Shown piece after piece: positions 1 through 11,861 of a DNA stretch of 58,343 bases (the first letter of the stretch is position 1; each line of letters starts with the position of its first letter). The stretch is taken from the NCBI GenBank assembly GCA_003049485.1, contig PYST01000250.1, positions 1 through 58,343 of the forward strand, given 5' to 3'. This stretch comes from Ophioceras dolichostomum (lineage: Eukaryota; Ascomycota; Sordariomycetes; Magnaporthales; Ophioceraceae). The notes beneath the pieces are model-generated. The model made no database searches and was not told the DNA's origin. It saw only the letters and a program-made list of their open reading frames with translations. The position numbers were made by a program, and so were the translations under genes.

Positions 1-2062
1 AGCGAGACTTGGGAGGTACAGCGGGTAGTAGATGAATGGGGAAGCTTCTATTTTTGCCCGTCCGCGGCCTGCTTACTTTATCCGTGGTCTTATCTTCCGT
101 TGTTCAGCGTCTCGACTGTGAGGCAGGCATTGTGCCAGCGAGGTGGAACATGGGTCGGCTTCGAGAGAGCGGATAGTCTGGGAGGGCGCGCAGTCGGCTT
201 GTTTGGTTCGGGTTTGCATCGTCGTTGTCATCGTAGGGTCTTTTCCCAATGTTGCCCCCCTTCCGGGGTTCTCTCCTATTTTCTTCTGTCTTTTCTGCTT
301 CCCTGACGTTTGGGTTTTTGGGTTTTTCTCCTGGGCTTGTCCGCTTGTCCGCTTCTTCTACGCTCGCTCTTGTGCTGTGTTGCTCAGAATGGAGTAGCTG
401 GCTCGTACATATATACATTAAAAAACTTGCCGTGCCATCTTGTTCACTTCCAACCAGAAGATGTTGGGCGACAAAGTCCTCATCCTTTTCCCACCTCGAT
501 GGTCTCAGTGGCATTTATTTCCGTCTTCTCAACTCGTTCCGCTACTTCTACGGCGCTGCCCAGACAAGAAGGAGGTTGAGACTTGTCTCTCAGCAGAAGG
601 ACCCTGTTGTTATACAGATGGTCGCACAACGGCGTCATTCCCGTCGTCGTCCGTCCCATCCTGTCCCAAGATCACACAGCATCAGATCCAGGGTCTTTCT
701 TCTCTGCGCCAAAAAAATCCCTGGCAGTCTCGGGTACCTGCCAGATCGGCCAGACCGGCCAGATCAGAGCTGTCAAAAGGTATTGCGTGCAGCAGCAGCA
801 GCAGAAACGAGTACAGCACAAGCACGCACAGAATGCAATGCAGTGGTGGCCGGGGAAGGGAGGGAGGCATGACACAGGACACAGGCGGGACCCGGGACCC
901 TGCCGTAACAGCCTGCAGACGGCATCTGGACTTGATCATGTCCTGCATCTGCACCTGCACCCTTCGGCCGGATCGGAAAGGAAAGACGCCTGTGGAAGGC
1001 TGGTCGCATACTGCGCGACCAGCCCCAGACCGCATCAAGCAGGGTGACGGGCAGATGGAAGGAGCTACCGGTCTATGACACCTCCTTGCCTCGACGGCTG
1101 GCTGGGTTCCTGCGCTGTGTTGCGCCGTGTTGTGTACCCTCGGGTTCGTGCGATGTCGTGATACGGAACGGAAGTTGTGTCACTCTGTTGCTTGCTCCAG
1201 CCTCCCGAGGGAGGGAGTGAGGGAGGGAAGGAGGGAAGAGGAGTGGCTCGGGACCGGCGGTGGGGAGGAGGTTGCGGTGAGGGATGTACCTATGTGGGCA
1301 GCTTTCCTTCCCTGTGTCTCGTATGTAGTACCTAGCGTAGGTAGGGTACCTAGGTAGGCAGGCAGACAGAGTCCGGCTGGCTGGGTTGGGTTGGGGAGAA
1401 GGAAGGGGAGAAGAATCCATACGCCGGTCTGTCTCCGCCCTGCTCTGCAAAACTCCGATGGTCTCCGTCATCACTACCTACCTAGGCCGTTGTGCACGAT
1501 GAAAAAAAGAAAGAAAAAGGAGGAAAGACAGCCACACAGGATCGCCCGGCAGCTCGGTCTCGGTTGGATCATCGCCAATGACAGCGAGTATTGCTTTCGG
1601 GTCACCCACCAACTTTTACGACAATTGGGTACAGGTAGACCGACACTCGTGAAACATAGATTGACTCTCAACAATTGTGTTCCGTCGTCCCTAATCACAT
1701 CCGAGAAATGTTCAAAAGAGAGTCCGAAGTTTGTTTATAATGCGCCACACAATCACTTCACCCTTGGTCCTGCTAATTTTTCTAACCTCGATGGCTGTTA
1801 TAAAGTGCCTAGATGGTTTCTTTAGTCGACCTCACCAAATTTCTTACAGTTCTGCTTTTAGCTAGGTATTTCTCTGCGTACCTACACATGTTGCCATTTC
1901 CCTCACATATTGCGTCTTGTTTTTCGCTTCCATCCCTTCCGAGCGATCCGAACATCAGAGCCTTCATGTACATGTTTTGGGGCTCCCCCCGCCCATCCAT
2001 GAACCTCTCTCTAGGCACACTAACATCTATCTCCCAACCTACCTACCTATCTAGGTACCTAT
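1..2062. other. Intergenic, no supported gene
   Basis: No reading frame here has convincing composition, an ATG with context, or a recognisable domain. Visible features are pyrimidine-rich tracts near 270-360, an A/G-rich stretch near 1500-1530, and the palindromic motif TACCTAGGTA at 1347-1356 with relatives near 1470-1490 and 2036-2065. The last part is the 3' flank of the minus-strand ABC transporter. Confidence 0.6.
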
Positions 2063-5000
2063 CTACTCCGTCTTCCCCAGCCCCAACGCCGTCCTCGCAG
2101 CAGCGATATCCTCCTCCCTAATCCCGCTCCTCTCGCACATTGCCCTGAAGATCCCTCCTCCCTCTTTCTTGAACAGCGCCAGCGGCTCGTCCAGCTCGGC
2201 GATGCGGCCGGCGTCCATGACGCAGATGCGGTCGTAGCCGATGATGGTGTGCAGGCGGTGGGCGATGCACAGCAGCGTCTTGCCCTTGAAGCCGGACGCC
2301 ATGGTGGCCTGGATCTTGGCGTCGGTCTCCATGTCGACCGAGGACGTGGCCTCGTCGCAGACGATGATGCGCGAGCCGCGGACGAGGGCGCGCGCGAGGG
2401 CCATGAGCTGGCGCTGGCCGAGGGAGAAGTTGAGGCCGTCTTCTTCGACGACCGAGTCGAGGGTTATGCGTGGGGTGGAGTTGGGGTTGGAGTTGGAGTT
2501 GTTGTTTGTGGCAGCGACGACGACAGCTCCGGGCGTCACCGCGGCCTCGATGGCGTCTTCGTTGTTCGAGGTGACCTCCTTCTCCCCGGGGACGGCAGTG
2601 GTGGCTGTGGTGTTGTTGGGAGAAGCCGAGGAGGATTCGGGTGATACGAGATCGGCCTGACGGAGGGCGCTCCACAGCTCCAGATCGGAGTGCTCGTCGA
2701 AGGGGTCGAGGTTGCTCCGGACCGTGCCGCGGAAAAGCGTCGGGTCCTGCGGGATAATGGCCATGCGAGAGCGGAGGTCGCCGAGGCCGACGGTGGCGAT
2801 GTCGACTCCGTCGATGGTGATCCGGCCGCCTGACAGCTCGACGAGCCGGAAGAGCGTGCTCATGATCGAGCTCTTGCCGGCGCCGGTGCGGCCCACGATG
2901 CCGATCCTCTCGCCTCCGCGGATCCGCATGTCGAGCCCGCACAGCACCAACGGCAGGCCAAGCCTGTAACGCATCTCGACGCCCTCGAACACGATCTCTC
3001 CCTTCTCGGGCCATGAGGGCGCCACGTCGATGGTGTGCAGCGGCGCCTCTTCTTCCAGCTCGGCGCCGTAGTACCGCAGACGCTCGGCGGCGTTCATGCC
3101 GTTCTCGACCTCGGCGAGCTGGCGGATGGTGAATTGCAGCATCTGCACGATGGCGAGGATGTACGACAGCACCAGGCCGCCGATGGACGGGTGCACGCTG
3201 AAGCGGGACGTCGTGACCAGGATGCCACACACGAGCACGAGCGTGTTGCCGATCATGTCGAGCCGGACGGACAGCCAGCGCTGGTTCGAGAAGGTCATGT
3301 AGTACGCGCTGTCCATGTCGTCGATGGCTTTCCGCAGGTCGCCCACGAACCTGTCCTTCAGGCCGTACGCGCGTATGCACGCTACGCCGCTGAGCGCCTC
3401 GCCGAACTTGGCGAACACGTGGCTCCGCAGCGTCGACTCGAACCTCTTGACCTCCCGGGCCGACGCGCGGTAGTAGGCGGCCGCCAGCACGAACGCGACG
3501 ATGAGCGGGCCCAGGGCGGCGGCGAAGTAGGGGAAGAAGGCGATGATGAGCGCGAACACGGCAACGATGGACGACACGAAGAAGAAGTACATGCGCATCG
3601 CGTCCGAGAGCGTGTTGTCCATGACGTCGACGTCGCGGCTGAACCGATTCGTGATCCTTCCGAGGGGGGTCGTGTCGAAGAAGCTCATGGGGGCGCGGAG
3701 GACGCGGGACACGGCCCGCTGCAGCATGACCTTCGAGGCGCGCGTGCCCAGGATGGAGAGGGAGAGCATGAACACGAAGGTGAGGATCACCTGCGACACG
3801 CCCAGACCCGCGTAGATGCCGATGTAGACGCCCATGGAGAGGGAGAACTTGTCGGACGACCACCATGAGAGCCAGAGGCTGGTGATGATGTTGGCGCCCT
3901 GCGCGAGGACGAGCAGGGCGAAGACCAGGGGCGCGTTGAGCAGGGAGCCGGACGCGCGGAGGTAGTCGGCGTAGACGGACCAGGGTACGCTGGACACGGC
4001 CCGCTCTTCCGTTTGCATCAGGGCGTGGGCGCGGGCCTTCTTGATGGCAGCGGCTGGGTTCTTCTTCTTTTGCTCCTTCGCGTCGTCATCCTCAGGGTCG
4101 GTGCTGTCCTCGTCGTCTTCTTCGTCTTCACCGCTGTCACCTTCTTCTTTGCTGCCACTCTTCTGCTTCTTTTTCCCGACCTTTTCGGTCCCCTTCTTCT
4201 CCTCTAGCGCATGCGACTGGATCAGCTGCCTGAAGCCGGCGTGCCCTCCCATGAGCTCGTCGTAAGTGCCGATGGCCTGGATGCGACCCCCTTCCATCCA
4301 CACGATGCGGTCGCACCGGTTCAGCACCCACAGCTGGTGCGTGGCCAGGATGCGGCACTTGTCCTTCATGAGCCCCAGGATGGCCTGGTCGAAGATGTGG
4401 CGGCCCACGTGGGCGTCGACGGCACTTAAGGGATCGTCCATTAGGACCATCCCGGCATCGAAGTAGATGGCGCGCGCGATGTTGAGCCGCTGTTTTTGGC
4501 CGCCGGAGATGGTGATTCCCCGCTCGCCAATCTCGGTCAGGTCGCTGTTGGGGAGCATTTCGAGGTCGGGTTGGAGAGCGCATCTGTTTGGTGCTGTGTT
4601 GTTAGCCTCTCCGCCTCTCCCTGTCAACATCCATGCCTGGAAGTGGCGAGGGAAACAGGGAAACTTACGCCTGGACAACCTCCTCGTACCACTCCCGGTC
4701 CATCTCCTTGCCGAACAGGATGTTGTCTCTGACAGTGGCGTTCTGGATCCACGCGTACTGTGGGCAGAACGCTCTCGATGCCCCGAGCACCACCTCGCCA
4801 GAGGTCTTGCGCATGTCACCAGCCAGCGCCGCCAGCAACGAGCTCTTGCCGCTCCCCACCGTCCCGATCACGGCCACCAGCTCGTTCCGTCCGACCTGGA
4901 AGTTCAGGTCCTGCAGCTTGAACGGCTCGGCGTCTTCGGCGGCGAGAGTACTTGACTCAGAGGACGAGCCTGGACGCCCCTGTCCCTGATTTGCAACTCT

Positions 5001-6929
5001 TTGCTCCTTATTATCTTTAGTAGCGGCAGCTGGTGGTCCCTGTCCACTTGCCGGTTTCTTCTTCTTATCCTTCTCCTTATCTGCTTCGGCCTCCTGGTTC
5101 TTAGCAGACTTCTCCCACGTGAACGAGGCGTTGTGCATCTCGGCCGCGTACTCCCCCTCCGGCTTCACGACCACGTCCTCAACCATCTCCTCGGCCATCA
5201 GGAACTCCTCGATACGCCCCACCGACGACCAAGCGTCAGTAACCTGGCCCAGCACCATGGGCAGCATGTTGAGTGGCATGCGGAGCCCGTTGAATAGCGC
5301 GAGCGACGAGAAGATCTCGGCAGGGTTCAGACTGTGATTCGTCAGGGAGTAGGTGATAAAACTCAGCATGGACGCGAAAATGGGTATCGACAGCCCGACG
5401 GAAAGGACGGCGTTGCGCATGGCCAGCAGGATCTGGATGGCCGAGATCTCGCGCTTCCTCAAGCCTTGGAGCCGTTTCATAAAGGCGGATTCCCAGCCGA
5501 AGAACTTGACAAACCGCACGGCCTGCAGGATCTCCTGCGTGAGTGAGACGCGCTGGTCGGTGATCTTGTTGATGGACTTGCGACGCACAAAGAGCGCCTT
5601 CATGGCGCTTGCGGTGACAGGAAATGCGAGCACGACGACGGCGAAGCCTGCCAGGGCGCTATAGGTGAGGTTGACGAGCAGGAGTACCAGCGTGATGGTG
5701 ATAGAGACGGGCGCGGTCCACACCATGTGGAAGAGACCGCATGCCAGGTCCACGCGGTATGTATCAACGCTCATCAGGTTGACGATCCGGCCGTTGCCCC
5801 AGCCGGTTCCGTCACCAGCAGGCACAAGCTGTCCCCCCTTTTGTCCCGCCCCCGCTCCCTTCGTTTTCTCTGCCGGTTTCTTCTTCTTTCCACTCTTTCC
5901 ATCAACTTCTTTCTTCGCGTCGCCACCGGCAGTCTCGTCCCCTTTTCCAGCGCTTCCTCCCGCCCTCGCCCTCCCAGAGAGGACCATCGACTTCTCATAT
6001 ATCAGTGAGATCAGTGCGGCCCTCGATTCGCCACCAACCATCATCCCCCGATAGATGAAATGGTTCATCGCCAGGCTCTGCACGACCTGCATGACAGCGA
6101 TCCCGACCGCCAAGCCGATCCCATGCCCAATGTCCGGCGGAGGCGTCCCCCTCATCTGAGCGACGTACGCGTCCGTCGCGAACTGGATCAGGTACCTCAG
6201 CAGGAACGGGCTGACCACCTGCAGGATGGTCGACAGCAGCCCGCACAAGCCGCCGATCCAGAACTCCCAGAAGAAAGCCTCGTTTAGAGCGCCCAGCAGG
6301 GGACGCTTCATGCCCTTCTCGACGCGCCGCTTGAACGCCTCGCGCACCCTGGCGGCCATGGGCTCGACGGCGCGGTCGGGGTTCACGGACCAGATGTCTG
6401 TCGCCTGCAGGGGCCGCCGGTAGCCGGTGCTCATGAGGGGTCCCATCCAGACGAAGAATAGCCGGTTGAGTACGCCTGCTTCGTGCTCTGGACATGGCGT
6501 GCGCTCTGTGGGGACTGGCGGGATGGAAGTCCACCGCAGGGGGTTCAGCTTACGGTACCATGGTCGCGCGGCCCACTCCCGGGCGGCTTCCTCGACGGCA
6601 CGTGCGCCGGCCCCCGCGGCGGTCGTGGTGGCGACGCTGGTGTCCGTTGCTGAGGTCTTGGTGCGCCTCATAGGGGAGGAGTTTTCCCCTTCTTCGCTGT
6701 CCCTGGCGGCGGCCGCCACCGTTTCAGGATCGTCGGCATCTTTCATGAGAACTGCTTCGCCTGGGCTGACGGAGGTTTTGGCGAGGTCTGATGCGAGCCC
6801 TTTTTCGAAGGTTCCGCTGTTGCGGGAGGACCGACTGCTGGTGCTTCTGCTGCCGTCCGGTGAGCGTGGGCGGCTGCTGCTGCTCTCGCCGATATCTGGC
6901 GGTGGTTGTGGTGGTGATGGCGTTGCCAT
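2063..6929 (-). CDS. ABCC-family (Yor1-like) full ABC transporter
   Basis: Two exons (6929-4669 and 4583-2063) join across an 85-bp intron (GTAAGT donor, CAG acceptor) and give 1593 aa. The longer frame upstream begins at GTG, so the ATG at 6929 is taken as start. Order is TMD1-NBD1-TMD2-NBD2 without an N-terminal TMD0, as in yeast Yor1. NBD1 has Walker A GTVGSGKSS (about residue 689), signature ISGGQKQR and Walker B ending LMDDPLSAVD, with Asp where the catalytic Glu would be. NBD2 has GRTGAGKSS, FSLGQRQL and VCDEATSSVD with the Glu kept. This asymmetry is the usual ABCC pattern, with one competent ATPase site. Lys/Glu-rich disordered stretches lie inside TMD1, before NBD1 and after NBD1; a low-complexity insert of about 70 residues lies in NBD2. 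Expected at the plasma or vacuolar membrane as a drug or anion exporter; the substrate cannot be read from sequence. Confidence 0.93.
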
Positions 6930-8385
6930 ATCAGGCACGGGTTTGTCCTTAGCGGACCGCCACGCTAATGATTACAAATTGGCGACACAAATACGAGCGA
7001 GCATCAAGGACTGAGCTTCGTGCTCAATCTTGAGACCCAAGATCCCTACCAGTAACACCAAGATCTCCGAATATCGTTGTGTCAGTACCAGAGGCGAGGT
7101 ATCAAGAAGTATGGTACTGTATAGCACAGTTACAACTGATAATTACAACGCAGGAAAGCAATGGCCTGTTTTGTTTGTTCGTGGGAAGTGGGGAGAAAAG
7201 GAATCGTGGAGGCGGAAAAAAAAAAGAGAAAGCTGTCGAAAAGGGAAGTCGGAAGACTTTGCAGGTAACTCTGCAGACTGCCCGCCTACTATTGTGAGAT
7301 CGTGACGACAAGTCCCAGTCCTTTCGCCACTAGAGTGCCGGGGGTGGTTGAAGGGAGATGGAGATATCGGCGGTTAGGAGGCGATAACGGATACAGGTCG
7401 AACATAACAACAATATGAAGCACAGCTGTTACTGGACACCACAGCACTGGGGAGAGAGACGGGGAGCCGTTTTAATTTAATGGTTAGCCGGAAGCAGCCA
7501 ACGTACATCAACCGCTACATACACCCATACACACGTCCCTGATCCGTCCATGTTCCTGGACCTTGTACAGACTGGAAGGCAGGCAGGCAGGCAAGAGGCA
7601 GACGACGTCGGGGAGACTAGACCGGTGCGGGCAAGTCGCGCATGCGGAGGAGGGGCGGATGCTGCATCTGAAGTTCTCAACCGACTCTGTGTGGATCGAC
7701 CAGGGTCGGTACGGAACAGGTATTGGCATTCCGCAGCGCATCGCCCAAACCCGTCCCGCTACTGCGTCCTTCAACCTGTGTGGAGAAGAATTGTGTCGCA
7801 CAACACTCCAACTAACAGCAGTTTGTGTATTTCAAGGTTGCAACTATTAACTGGGAACAGCTCGGGAAGACCAGTAACCAACAAGTGATTGACATGCATA
7901 CAGCTCGATGGGACCAGCATCATTGACATCCAGTGTCTAACAAAGAAGCATGGAACTGCTTGCTTGGTTGTGTCCTGTGGCCGATGCCTGGTTGGTAATC
8001 AGCGATGTGAACCCCACTTACAGCAGGCCTCGGTGCTCGCACTTGCTCGGGGCCGGATCGGCAATATTTTCTTTCTTCTTACAAGGCACGACAGGGGTCG
8101 CTTCGACGCCACAGGAAAGAAAGGATGAGACTTGCCGAACATCGGATTCATGGGCCCTTCGTGGCCTACTTATCTCATAGATCTCTGTCTGTTATCGAAT
8201 TTTTTATTGGTATTAAAGCGCGAAGCTGGTTCCCCAGGGCTTCCATGATGGAATTTGTGAGCAGATTGCAAATTAGAAGCTGAGCTTTGCGGAATGAACC
8301 TCCGCCAACCTAGCGACCTGGCTCCGAAGTGGACCACGAACGGGAAACTGCTACATCAAGAGCTTCTTCGAACTACCTGGCTACC

Positions 8386-8411
8386 TACCTACCTACCTAG
8401 GTAGGTAGGTA
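8386..8411. repeat. 26-bp perfect palindrome of ACCT/AGGT units
   Basis: Three ACCT units are followed directly by three AGGT units, with one further matching base at each end, giving a perfect dyad. It is the longest member of a family of ACCTAGGT-type motifs found only in the intergenic DNA of this window. Confidence 0.85.
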
Positions 8412-8941
8412 TCTATGTAATGCTCTGTACATAGACTGAGATAGTGTCTGATGCCAGGGGGGGCCGCCGTAGGAAGTGATGAAACTTTTTCGCTATTCTG
8501 TTAGGGAAAAAATTCCTTGCATGGGGTTCGAGTTATTGTGCCTGGAGATGCTCAGTTGCAACCTTCATACCGACTCCCGACATCACCGGAAAAAACGGCA
8601 CCAACAAGTCGAGACCAAACGTGAACGAAAAGCTGACGACAGGATCAAAATCCACAATGGGCTGTTTGTAACACATAGGTCGGAAATACGACTATTTCCA
8701 TAGCTCAAACCTCGTACTTCAGCTCTCCTGATGATCAATAATGACTAGCCTGGACCTCCTCCTAGCCTCCCGGATGTCGGCCGATGTGTCTAACAAGGGG
8801 ATGACAGGAGCCCGCTGACCCGACCAGACCCATGACCTCCGCTTCGGAGTCGGAGGACTAAGAATCACCGGCAGGCAAGCTTACCAATCTTGTGGTAGCG
8901 CATCGTGATCCTAGAAGCCCGTTGAAGAGGCGCAAATGATC

Positions 8942-8978
8942 AGATTCGAACCCATCTGACCACTATACTATGGTCGGA
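8942..8978 (-). other. tRNA-derived relic (A-box and B-box like)
   Basis: Read on the minus strand, 8978-8956 resembles the 5' half of a fungal tRNA, with the A-box-like core TAGTATAGTGGTCAG. It is followed after only a few bases by the B-box-like GGTTCGAATCT. A working tRNA needs about 30 more bases between these boxes for the anticodon arm, and the T-stem does not pair, so this is at most a deleted tRNA copy. Confidence 0.3.
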
Positions 8979-9106
8979 GACACGCAAAGCTGGCCTCCGA
9001 TCTCCGAGCTCCTCAACAATGGCCACTGGGGCACATATCTAAGCTAAACAACACGGAATCCAAGACGATCCAGGACACCTTCCCCTCTTCTCCAGGCTAC
9101 ATTCAC

Positions 9107-10499
9107 TCACGCAGCAACAACCTCCTCCTTCCCCTCCCCCTTCTCCTCCTCCTTCCCGTCATCATACAAAGTCAAATAGCTCGCCCTAAGCCTCATCTGC
9201 AAATGCTCATCCGCAGTGAGGACCTTCTCCCTCCTGTCCGCATACGGGTTCCCATCCCTCACAGCCGCCGCCCTCGCGGCCGCGTCGTCGCTCGCGACAA
9301 ACGCCCTCACCCTCTCGCTCGGCACGGGCTCCAGCGCGGCGGAGCCCGCAGGGTGGCAGAAGAACGCCATGCTGTACCTGGGTCCCGCATCCGGCTCTGC
9401 AGCAGGGAGAGGAGTGGCGGCGGAAGGGAACACGACGCGGTGAACGGTGCTCCGCAGGAGGCCCCCCGTCCAGTACGAGAGCAGATCGCCGATGTTGACG
9501 AGGATGGGCGGGGCCGGGTCCGAATCCGTGCCGGGGGGCAGAACGGGGACGGGGGCCCAGGTTTGGGAGGGGGGAGGCGTGAGGACTTCGAGGCCCGCTT
9601 GGCCGCGGATGCGGAAGAGGAGCGTCAGGGAGCCGTAGTCTGAGTGGGCGCCCGCTCGGATGTCCTCGGGCGATGTCGGGGAGGAAGACGGCGAGGAAGG
9701 GGGAGGGTAGTAGAGCCAGCGGAGGGTGTTGCCTGAGGGCCCCAGGGAGGGGAGGTGGGCGCGGTGGAAGAACGTGGGCGGGTCGACTTCCAGACCGATG
9801 CCCAGGAGGGTGTTGAGCTTCAGGGAGAGGTCGCGGCAGAGGCTGAAGAAGGAGGCGATTTCGGACTCGTGGCTGGTGAGGACTGGTGGGATGGGCTGTT
9901 GGGGCTTGTTGTCGATGAATTCGCCGAAGTTGAAAGCCCTTTGGAGTAAAGCCGAGAGGAAGTGGGTAGGTAGTAAGTATCAGTATCAACTTGTGCGCTC
10001 ACGGGATATGAGGAGGTGGTGACGGGTGTTTTTGATGATCATCATGGTTCCTGGCTTCACGGAGCAGAATTTCAAGTGCACCCTTGTCAGCCAGGTAAGA
10101 CGTACTCCTTAAAGTCGCCGACTCGCTGGTTCGCGGGATCTAGAGTCTCGACGTGCATGCCTGACCAGCCACGGTTGTTCTTCTGGATCGCGCAGGGCTG
10201 CTTCTCCTCCGTTGGAGAGGCGAACAGCTTCTTGGACTGTGTGACGCAGTAGATCCGACGCCTGTTAGTGGATGGATACACCACCTCCCTACCCGACTCG
10301 ATGATATCTGCATCCAGAAGGTAACTGGATAACTCACCAAGTTGAATGCATTTTCGATGGCGTCCACAGGAATGTCCTTCCCCTCGTTCTTAATGTACAC
10401 AAACCCATGCGTCACGGCTGCATCAACAAGCTCGCGGGCAGCCTTCTCTTGATCGGGATCCGCAATGTCGATGACTGGAATCTGTGCTGCTGCCGCCAT
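9107..10499 (-). CDS. 2-oxoglutarate/Fe(II) oxygenase, isopenicillin-N-synthase-like
   Basis: Three exons (10499-10338, 10236-10106, 9938-9107) give 374 aa. Introns are 101 bp (GTGAGT, CACTAAC branch, CACACAG) and 167 bp (GTACGT, AAAG). The N-terminus has the DIOX_N pattern (PVIDIAD, then HGFVYIKNEG). The catalytic jelly roll carries the iron triad: His and Asp in AHSDYGSL and the distal His in STVHRVVFP. The Arg in PRYSMAFF would bind the 2OG carboxylate. Fungal members hydroxylate or desaturate small molecules and often sit in metabolite clusters, but no core biosynthetic gene is nearby. The first exon's AFNL joins SKKLF and the second exon's DFKE joins AFNFGEF, as expected for the family. 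Cytosolic; no signal peptide. Substrate unknown. Confidence 0.9.
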
Positions 10500-11861
10500 G
10501 ACTATGAACCGTTTGAAGACACTTCCAGCGTCCTACAGATAGGCGGCTGTACTCCGAGAAAGGCTTTCCTTCCGGGTAGCAGCGAGATATATAATGCTTT
10601 CTTTTTCTCGAACAAAAAATATCTGTCGACTAGAAATGCGGAGGAGCCCGTGAAGGCTTCATCGGCAGTCACCGGCTCTTATCAAGCAAAGCACCACAGC
10701 ACGATAACGATCCAAATGCGGAGGCGAGTCCGATGCGCGTCAAGTGCTTTTGTGGCAGTGGGGACATGCGACGCAGGATGGAGGAGAGAGACGGCTTGGG
10801 GCGATAAAGATGGCCAGTCGGTCGGATATGGCTTCCAGTCTTATGAGGTAGCGTGCATGTCACGATGCGCTATTCTGTAAAAATGAATTCTTGCTCATCA
10901 TGAATCCGAGCTGTCGTCGGAATCGCGCAAAAAAGACGGCGCTACTGGACTGGAGTAGATGCGAGCTGGTAGTGATGTCAGTCGGTCTGGAATCTTACGA
11001 GATAGGTCCCCTGAGAAACCTAAGGAGACTGCACCTTGTTGTCCCTGGAAGATACTTGGAGTCTCGATAGGTGTATGGCACCATCAAAGCATCAAAGAAG
11101 GGAATTCGATATCAGAATCAATGCCAAATAATTGGTTCGGTGAAATTTGGGTGAGACTCTGCAAGCATTGGAGATCGTGGCTTATGTAAGGCATTCTCAC
11201 TGGAAGCTGGACCCCACACGGATGATGCTGGGGCGGCCAAAGACTGGCGATGATTTGATGATGGACAGGCTGGGAAAGACGCGATACCGGGCCGCGATGT
11301 TTTCTCCAAACGGCGCTGGGGACGCACGATCTCCCTTCCTTTTTTCCACACTGTTGGTGCTCAGCCAGCCTGAGCTGTCACAAACCCAGGTTGGCACACC
11401 ACAATTCATCACTTTCCAGGAATCCTGTAACCAAATTATTAGTATTGTTGCTGTACTTTTCTTCTTCAATTGCTTTTTCCATCCAGATCAACGGCGCTAT
11501 CACCACCACTGCCTCCCCCATCGATCAAGCTTCGAAATCTTCGGCGACAAAATCCTTGCGGCCCCAACGCTGCTTGCCGGTCGCAGTGCGAGGAGCGAGT
11601 GCACGCGCACGACCCAGAAACAACAGAGTTTCCGCCACGAACACCGAAATGACCCACGCCAACAGCAGCCACCGGTGAATAACTGCTGTTAACTGCTGCT
11701 AACTGCTGCAAGGAGCCCTCAAAGAGCCTTTCGGCTACGGCCGCAGCTGCCGCTTCACCACCATCGTTATTCCCTTGTATCCCTCGGTCATTTTAGCTTT
11801 GGTCGTCCCCATCATCTGGTCATTTGGTCCTCATCATTTGTATCATTTACTCCGCCCCATC
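10500..11861. other. Intergenic, divergent promoter region
   Basis: About 1.36 kb between the start of the minus-strand oxygenase and the start of the plus-strand Ies1 gene. Both promoters must lie here. Pyrimidine-rich DNA with CATC/ATCATT runs lies just before the Ies1 ATG (about 11800-11860), as is common in fungal 5' UTRs. No further gene seen. Confidence 0.55.

Larger units (their letters stand above)
6930..9106. other. Intergenic, upstream of ABC transporter
   Basis: About 2.2 kb with no supported gene. It holds the promoter side of the ABC transporter and the 3' flank of the oxygenase gene. Seen here: an A-rich run near 7215-7235, a GGCA tetranucleotide run near 7577-7592, a perfect palindrome at 8386-8411, and tRNA-like box sequences at 8942-8978. 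Confidence 0.6.

Noticed and set aside
3035..3868. 277-codon plus-strand frame within the ABC transporter
   Set aside because: It is antisense to well-conserved transporter sequence, with His/Glu/Arg-rich shadow composition.
2063..4819. Treating the C-terminal half of the ABC transporter as a separate gene
   Set aside because: The two frames join exactly across an 85-bp intron with standard signals, within NBD1.
9107..10499. A secondary-metabolite cluster around the 2OG oxygenase
   Set aside because: Apart from the ABC transporter no core synthase or other tailoring enzyme lies nearby.
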